In this document: piece by piece, positions 60,301 through 64,000 of the stretch
Layout: every line of letters starts with the position of its first letter
Numbering within the stretch: the first letter of the stretch is position 1
Origin: Lineus longissimus
Lineage: Eukaryota; Nemertea; Pilidiophora; Heteronemertea; Lineidae
DNA length: 64,000 nt
Assembly: GCF_910592395.1 (NCBI RefSeq)
Contig: NC_088323.1
Span: 2,294,001-2,358,000 of the forward strand
Direction of reading: 5' to 3'
Translations under genes and position numbers: made by a program
The notes under the pieces: model-generated
Databases searched by the model: none
What the model saw: only the letters and a program-made list of their open reading frames with translations
What the model was told of the DNA's origin: nothing

Positions 60301-62702
60301 CCCAGTTGCCATTACAGATATTTCTTGACCTCAAATAGTCTGCATCTCTTACAGATTTGGATGTGTCATGACCCAGTTGCCATTACAGATATTTCTTGAC
60401 CTCAAATAGTCTGCATCTCTTACAGATTTGGATGTGTCATGGCACACTATACATCGTCCCTTGCTCACACGTGGGCCACGTGTTCCGTAAAGCCACTCCG
60501 TACACATTCCCGGGAGGAACGGTCAAAATTTTAAACCACAACAACGCCAGGCTTGCGGAGGTTTGGATGGATGAGTGGAAGGACTTCTATTATAAAATTA
60601 ATCCTGGTAAGTGAATTTCAAAGGGGTAGCGTTGGACAGGCGTGAAAGTTTAGCAGTTTACAGTGTTTATTCTCTCTCATTCTTCTGCTCCTTAATTTCA
60701 GGTGTGAAAGCAGGGGACGGTGGTAATACAGATGTAAGAAAAAGTCTACGAGAAAAATTACAATGCCACGATTTTAGATGGTACTTAAAGAATATATATC
60801 CTGAGTCACAGATGCCTTTAGATTATGTTTCACTAGGAGAGGTAAGCTTTTTCAGAAGAAGTACCTGGGTGTGAATCAAACTGTCTCATTGAAGCAAGAA
60901 GGCCTCAACAACTGGTGCTGCCAGCTGTCAACATGACTGGTACCTGTGCTGCAAGTGGTGCCAGACCAACCATGATGCCAGCCTACAAGTTATGTTCTCT
61001 CAATTGGATTTTGCGATTTGTTTTAGGATCACTGACAAGTAACAAGCGAAATTTCTTGACTGAATATGAACATATCTTTTTGTTTCAGGTGAAAAATAAA
61101 GCCACAGGGCTGTGTTTAGACAGCATGGGTCGTAAGAGTAGCGAAAATGTTGGTCTTGTCAACTGCCATGGGATGGGGGGAAATCAGGTAAGTAAAATGT
61201 TGCAATTCTAAAATTTATCATGTTGGTTTCATCCTCTGTACCCAATATCAACGCTTTCTAAAGATACATTTTGAATTTCTTGGACAGACATCCCAATATG
61301 TACTAAATCTCTGAAATTCATGCTGTCCCTCCTGACGTGGAGCTGCATGTTGATGGCAACTATTGGTGTCCAACAATAGTGCTCGGTAATCATACACTTT
61401 AGGTAGTCTTACGGAGCTGAAAGGGAAGAAGAGGAAGAAAAGGTAAAGGAAGAAGAGATTAACTTGACATTTATTGAAGTCAAAATGCTTTAATGACTTC
61501 AGCCCTTGTCTCCAAGAACAAATGATCAAATTTTACTTGAGAAATATTTTCCAGGTGTTTTCATATACAAAAAAGAAAGCATTCCAGACAGATGATCTGT
61601 GTTTAGATGTGTCTGCAATCGGGGGTCCAGTGAAACTGTTTACCTGCCACGGGCTTGGCGGGAACCAACTCTTTGTTTACGACAAAGCAGTGAGTATATG
61701 TCTACCCTACGCGTAAAAACATTGTGAGAAAATAATTTGTGGTTGAAATATTACTTTACAAAGTTACATTGACCATGCTAAGTATGGCCATTATTTCCAT
61801 GCTCTCAGCTGAGACATCATCTTTTAGAATGTATCAGCAACTTTCATCGCTGATTAATCCATAAAATGGAGAGAAAAAATCAGTTCGTACCAACGCTGAT
61901 GAAGTCACCTGCTCAACATTTCTTGAAAACGTGGCGTTTCTCCGGCATTGCAGTGTAATCTTTCATTCACAGCAACGTTATTATGCAGTCAGTCTCTGCG
62001 GAGGTTTACCATCAGTTTGTTTGCGGTAGTTTTTCCCTCTTTCTTGTGTGTGACGATGCCTTTTTTCTGTTTCAGACATTACATATCAAACATGTGAATA
62101 GCAACCAGTGCCTAGATAGACCGTCGCCAACACAGAGAGATGCACCAGCAGTTGGTAGGTAGAATTAAACTCTTTGGTCCTATTTTGAAATGAAAATGCA
62201 TCAGGCTGGGTTTACATATGATTCACATTGTCACTTGTCAAATGTCACTTGTCATCAGAATGTTTGTTAATTGACTTCGGCTTGAAAACATGACATGTAA
62301 TGTCATGAGGGTGAAAGTGACATTGTGCATGGCTTGCTCATTGGAAATGTCCTGTTTAGTCCTTAAGTGACAATGTGAACCCAGCCTCAGACTGCTGCAA
62401 GAGTCTCAAGACCATGCCAAACAGGACTGGATGTACTGTGCTGCCATCTGCAAACATTTGTGCGTAACAAAATACTATGGTGCATATTCTACAAGTTCAA
62501 ACATTAGCCAGTTTGAAACAGGAACTAAACCAACAGCTGAACACACGAACTTATGCCCACGACTGTTCAGGAGTGTCTCGCCTTTTTATCCACGATACCA
62601 GCATCATGACTTATTCTACAATTCTTTTTTGCAGGTCCATGTACAAATTCCGAATCACAGCAGTGGGTGATAGGTGACATTGATTGGTCCAAGTTTAAAT
62701 AA
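51384..62702 (+). CDS. GALNT1: Polypeptide N-acetylgalactosaminyltransferase, GALNT1/13 type (13 coding exons, complete)
   Basis: A Golgi type II membrane enzyme that transfers GalNAc from UDP-GalNAc to Ser/Thr, the first step of mucin-type O-glycosylation. Exons: 51384-51567, 55031-55199, 57362-57534, 57767-57871, 58128-58230, 58737-58907, 59106-59223, 60426-60606, 60702-60841, 61089-61187, 61555-61689, 62076-62154, 62635-62702. They total 575 codons (574 aa); human GALNT1 is 559. Visible parts are the signal anchor [19 protein letters not shown] (about 9-27), a short stem, the GT-A catalytic core with [17 protein letters not shown], the metal-binding DAHCE (about 224-228), [15 protein letters not shown] and [11 protein letters not shown], and [10 protein letters not shown]-terminal ricin-type lectin domain has three CLD repeats and a QQW ending. 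The usual IWQCGG motif reads IWMCHG. Stem and core match GALNT1/GALNT13 best; one invertebrate gene probably represents both. The ATG exon follows an acceptor at 51377, so the first exon is untranslated. Confidence 0.95.
52009..52116 (+). CDS. Possible in-frame cassette exon in GALNT stem region
   Basis: A 108-nt open block between GALNT exons 1 and 2, bounded by CAG and GTAACA, with phase 1 at both ends. Including it would add 36 residues (with [13 protein letters not shown] and NILPPQH) to the stem without changing the frame. The acceptor has another AG 14 bp upstream and the donor is weak. The stem without it already matches the usual GALNT1 length, so this would be an optional exon. Confidence 0.3.
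52324..52493. mobile_element. MITE with GGCCCAAATTCACAAAGGG ends
   Basis: A ~165-bp element in GALNT intron 1. The left terminus TAGGCCCAAATTCACAAAGG is mirrored by CCCTTTATGAATTTGGCCCC at the right. There is no coding capacity. Confidence 0.7.
53174..53202 (+). repeat. Poly-C tract
   Basis: About 20 consecutive C followed by G and more C, within GALNT intron 1. It is assembly-prone and may be mis-sized. Confidence 0.9.
53820..53983. mobile_element. GGAACCTCTC MITE, diverged copy
   Basis: Related to the element at 27594: CCATTAAGGACACCCTTGGGACTGAC on the left, and AATAGAGGTGTC with GGTTCCACTG on the right. The left TIR is degraded. Confidence 0.65.
55231..55545 (+). repeat. GTGCAT minisatellite
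   Basis: Over 30 tandem 9-bp units of the form GGGTGCATG or AGGTGCATA, within GALNT intron 2, about 30 bp after the exon-2 donor. Unit length is a multiple of three and stop-free, so it gives long artefactual frames on both strands (VHGVHK, MHPMHP, CMGCIG types). These should not be annotated as proteins. Confidence 0.95.
56629..56851. mobile_element. GTGACCCG fold-back element, copy 5, near-perfect 100-bp arms
   Basis: Arms 56629-56728 and 56752-56851 are reverse complements with only three mismatches by eye, separated by a 23-bp loop. Ends and internal motifs (GCGCTTGTCGCATCTGAAC, CAGGTTGATACGGACTTG) match the family at 4037. Here, however, the whole element is a palindrome, unlike the short-armed copies. 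It lies in GALNT intron 2. Confidence 0.88.
58556..58672. mobile_element. GGCTGGGTTTACAT family MITE, partial copy
   Basis: Shares TTTTCAAGCCGAAGTCAAT, GTGACAAGTG and TATGTAAACCAGGCCT with the copies at 62203 and 63338. Located in a GALNT intron. Confidence 0.55.
59305..60441 (+). repeat. 71-bp tandem array carrying 15 copies of the GALNT exon-8 splice acceptor
   Basis: Each unit contains CATCTCTTACAG followed by ATTTGGATGTG(T/C), TATG, then CCCAGTTGCCATTACAGATAT and a TTGACCTCAAATAGTC block. The AG of the first unit is at 59359-59360 and the true acceptor ends at 60425, exactly 15 x 71 bp later. Thus 15 decoy junctions, each with ~16 nt of exon-like sequence, precede the real exon. Units differ by a few substitutions (GACCC/GGCCC, ATATTTC/ATATATC). 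Confidence 0.97.
62203..62389. mobile_element. GGCTGGGTTTACAT MITE, best copy
   Basis: A 187-bp element with the left end AGGCTGGGTTTACA and right end TGTGAACCCAGCCT. The interior is rich in GTGACATTG and ACTTGTCA motifs in both orientations. It is in the last GALNT intron. Related sequence lies at 58556 and 63338. Confidence 0.75.
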
Positions 62703-62902
62703 TGCTGGTAGATTTTATATAGAGTCCTGTTAATTCACAGATGATATTATTTCGAAGAATATTTTTATACTTGTCAGTTTCGCTTGTAATCATTCCGTGA
62801 TTGTTATTGGAAGGATGAGTTCTTATGGTTGTGCGAATAAGTGATGGCAAATATCCTGATATAATGCATTCTGGCGTCGGCTCTTTAAAAGAGTGGTGCT
62901 CC

Positions 62903-62908
62903 AATAAA
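62903..62908 (+). terminator. AATAAA polyadenylation signal for GALNT
   Basis: A canonical AATAAA 200 bp after the TAA stop at 62700-62702. Later AATAAA sites (for example near 63630) would allow a longer 3' UTR. Confidence 0.6.
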
Positions 62909-64000
62909 GTAATACTTCCTCAGCCTGGGGATCAGTTTCCAATTTTAACTGGTCTGGAAGGGGATGGATTTCCATACCACCAATTTATTATGGACATCTA
63001 ATCTAAAAAATGAACCGAGTTTACAATGGTTAAATGCTGATTGAATTCAGATTTCAAACATGGATTGATCAGCAGCACATGTTGAGGGGCAGAGTTCAAA
63101 AGTAATTCAAATAATGAGGAAAATAATGGTGTGCTTTTTTACGTGGCTGGTAAGTATTTGAGATACTGGGGGTATAATTGTGACTTGAGAAACATATTGA
63201 ATATTGTGAAATGTGACTTGGTGTCAATCTGGAAGTTTTGTGGTCACATGGAGATTATCATCATAGTTGATATTGCGATATGTAAATTCATTGATATTTT
63301 GTAATTAGTGGCAAGCAATAGTAATCTTCTTATTAGGCTGGTTTGCATAGAGACAAGGTATAACTTGTCAGTTGTCATTTAGATTTTAAAAAGGCTATTC
63401 ATAACCACACTTTTCACTCTCATGTCATTTTAATACGTCTTCAAGCCAAAGTCAGTTAACAAAGATGTTAGTAGCAAGTGACTTATGACTCATGAATCCT
63501 GACAGGTAACAAAGTGAATTCTATGTAAACCCATTGATCCAATTGGCCCGGTTCGATGAATCAAATATGTCACCATATATCATTTTGGTAAACGTAGAGA
63601 TAAGCCTGGCAGTAGAAGATTAATGAATTAAAATAAATGGTTGTACATATTGATGCAAAGAATTGTGATAAATATTAATGTCAGTTGAAATTGTAAAGAG
63701 AAAAACTTACATGTACATCTAGTAGAAAAAACATTCTGTTGTACCGGTATTTATCTGTCACAGTGAATTGTAGGGCTTAGATTTCTGCAAGTATTTTGGC
63801 TTGATTTTTGGCCTTGTGCATTTGTGTTCCAGGTAAGTGTCTCGTTGACTGGATTCAAACAGGGGACGATGGGATTTACATCTGTACTTTACTTACTTAA
63901 ACCTTGATGAAAATTGACTTTTTAATTATTTTAAAATGACATTTTATCATTAGTATTTCTGTGGAATTTTAATATTTTGATTATTGTAAAGTGCTATTTT
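62909..64000. other. AT-rich region downstream of GALNT
   Basis: No coding exon is seen. It contains a diverged GGCTGG-family MITE at about 63338-63534. It may include an extended GALNT 3' UTR. Confidence 0.5.

Noticed and set aside
1-64000. CRISPR arrays, prokaryotic operons, riboswitches or integrated phage
   Set aside because: Introns, polyadenylation signals and animal gene families show this is metazoan nuclear DNA; tandem repeats here lack the repeat-spacer layout.

Overview
This is animal nuclear DNA. It has small coding exons (about 40-300 bp) separated by GT-AG introns, many short terminal-inverted-repeat elements (MITEs), and four recognisable bilaterian genes. Frequent TACATGTA-type palindromes and the MITE load suggest a marine invertebrate (lophotrochozoan or non-vertebrate deuterostome). 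The species cannot be fixed from sequence alone. I read the exon models below by hand from reading frame, splice consensus and intron phase; none has transcript support here.

Layout. (1) 1-7.3 kb, minus: 5' part of an integrin beta gene (11 coding exons: signal peptide, PSI, beta-I domain, start of the EGF stalk); the rest lies beyond the left edge. (2) 7.3-12.4 kb: intergenic, with a 1.75-kb terminal-inverted-repeat element ending about 20 bp before the next start codon. (3) 12.4-24.1 kb, plus: a kelch-propeller gene. One very large exon contains an internal in-frame 5' splice site, so it can make either a compact six-blade propeller (~353 aa) or a form with a 522-residue disordered insert (~875 aa). 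(4) 25.0-25.5 kb, minus: an unrecognised coiled-coil protein in a single exon, convergent with the kelch gene. (5) 28.3-35.5 kb, minus: a complete ABCB6 gene (14 coding exons, ~859 aa). (6) 36.2-41.8 kb: an island bounded by TIR-like sequences, with duplicated cassettes, fold-backs and candidate small spliced genes I do not recognise. (7) 42-51.3 kb: gene-poor, repeat-rich DNA. (8) 51.4-62.7 kb, plus: a complete GALNT1/13-type polypeptide N-acetylgalactosaminyltransferase (13 coding exons, ~574 aa).

The genes are unrelated in function (cell adhesion, kelch scaffold, porphyrin/heavy-metal ABC transport, mucin-type O-glycosylation) and form no operon-like unit.

The most unusual feature is that two genes carry tandem repeats that have copied their own 3' splice site. 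In GALNT a 71-bp unit repeated 15 times places 15 decoy acceptors, each with the first ~16 nt of the exon, before the true one. In ABCB6 a 43-bp unit does the same on a smaller scale.
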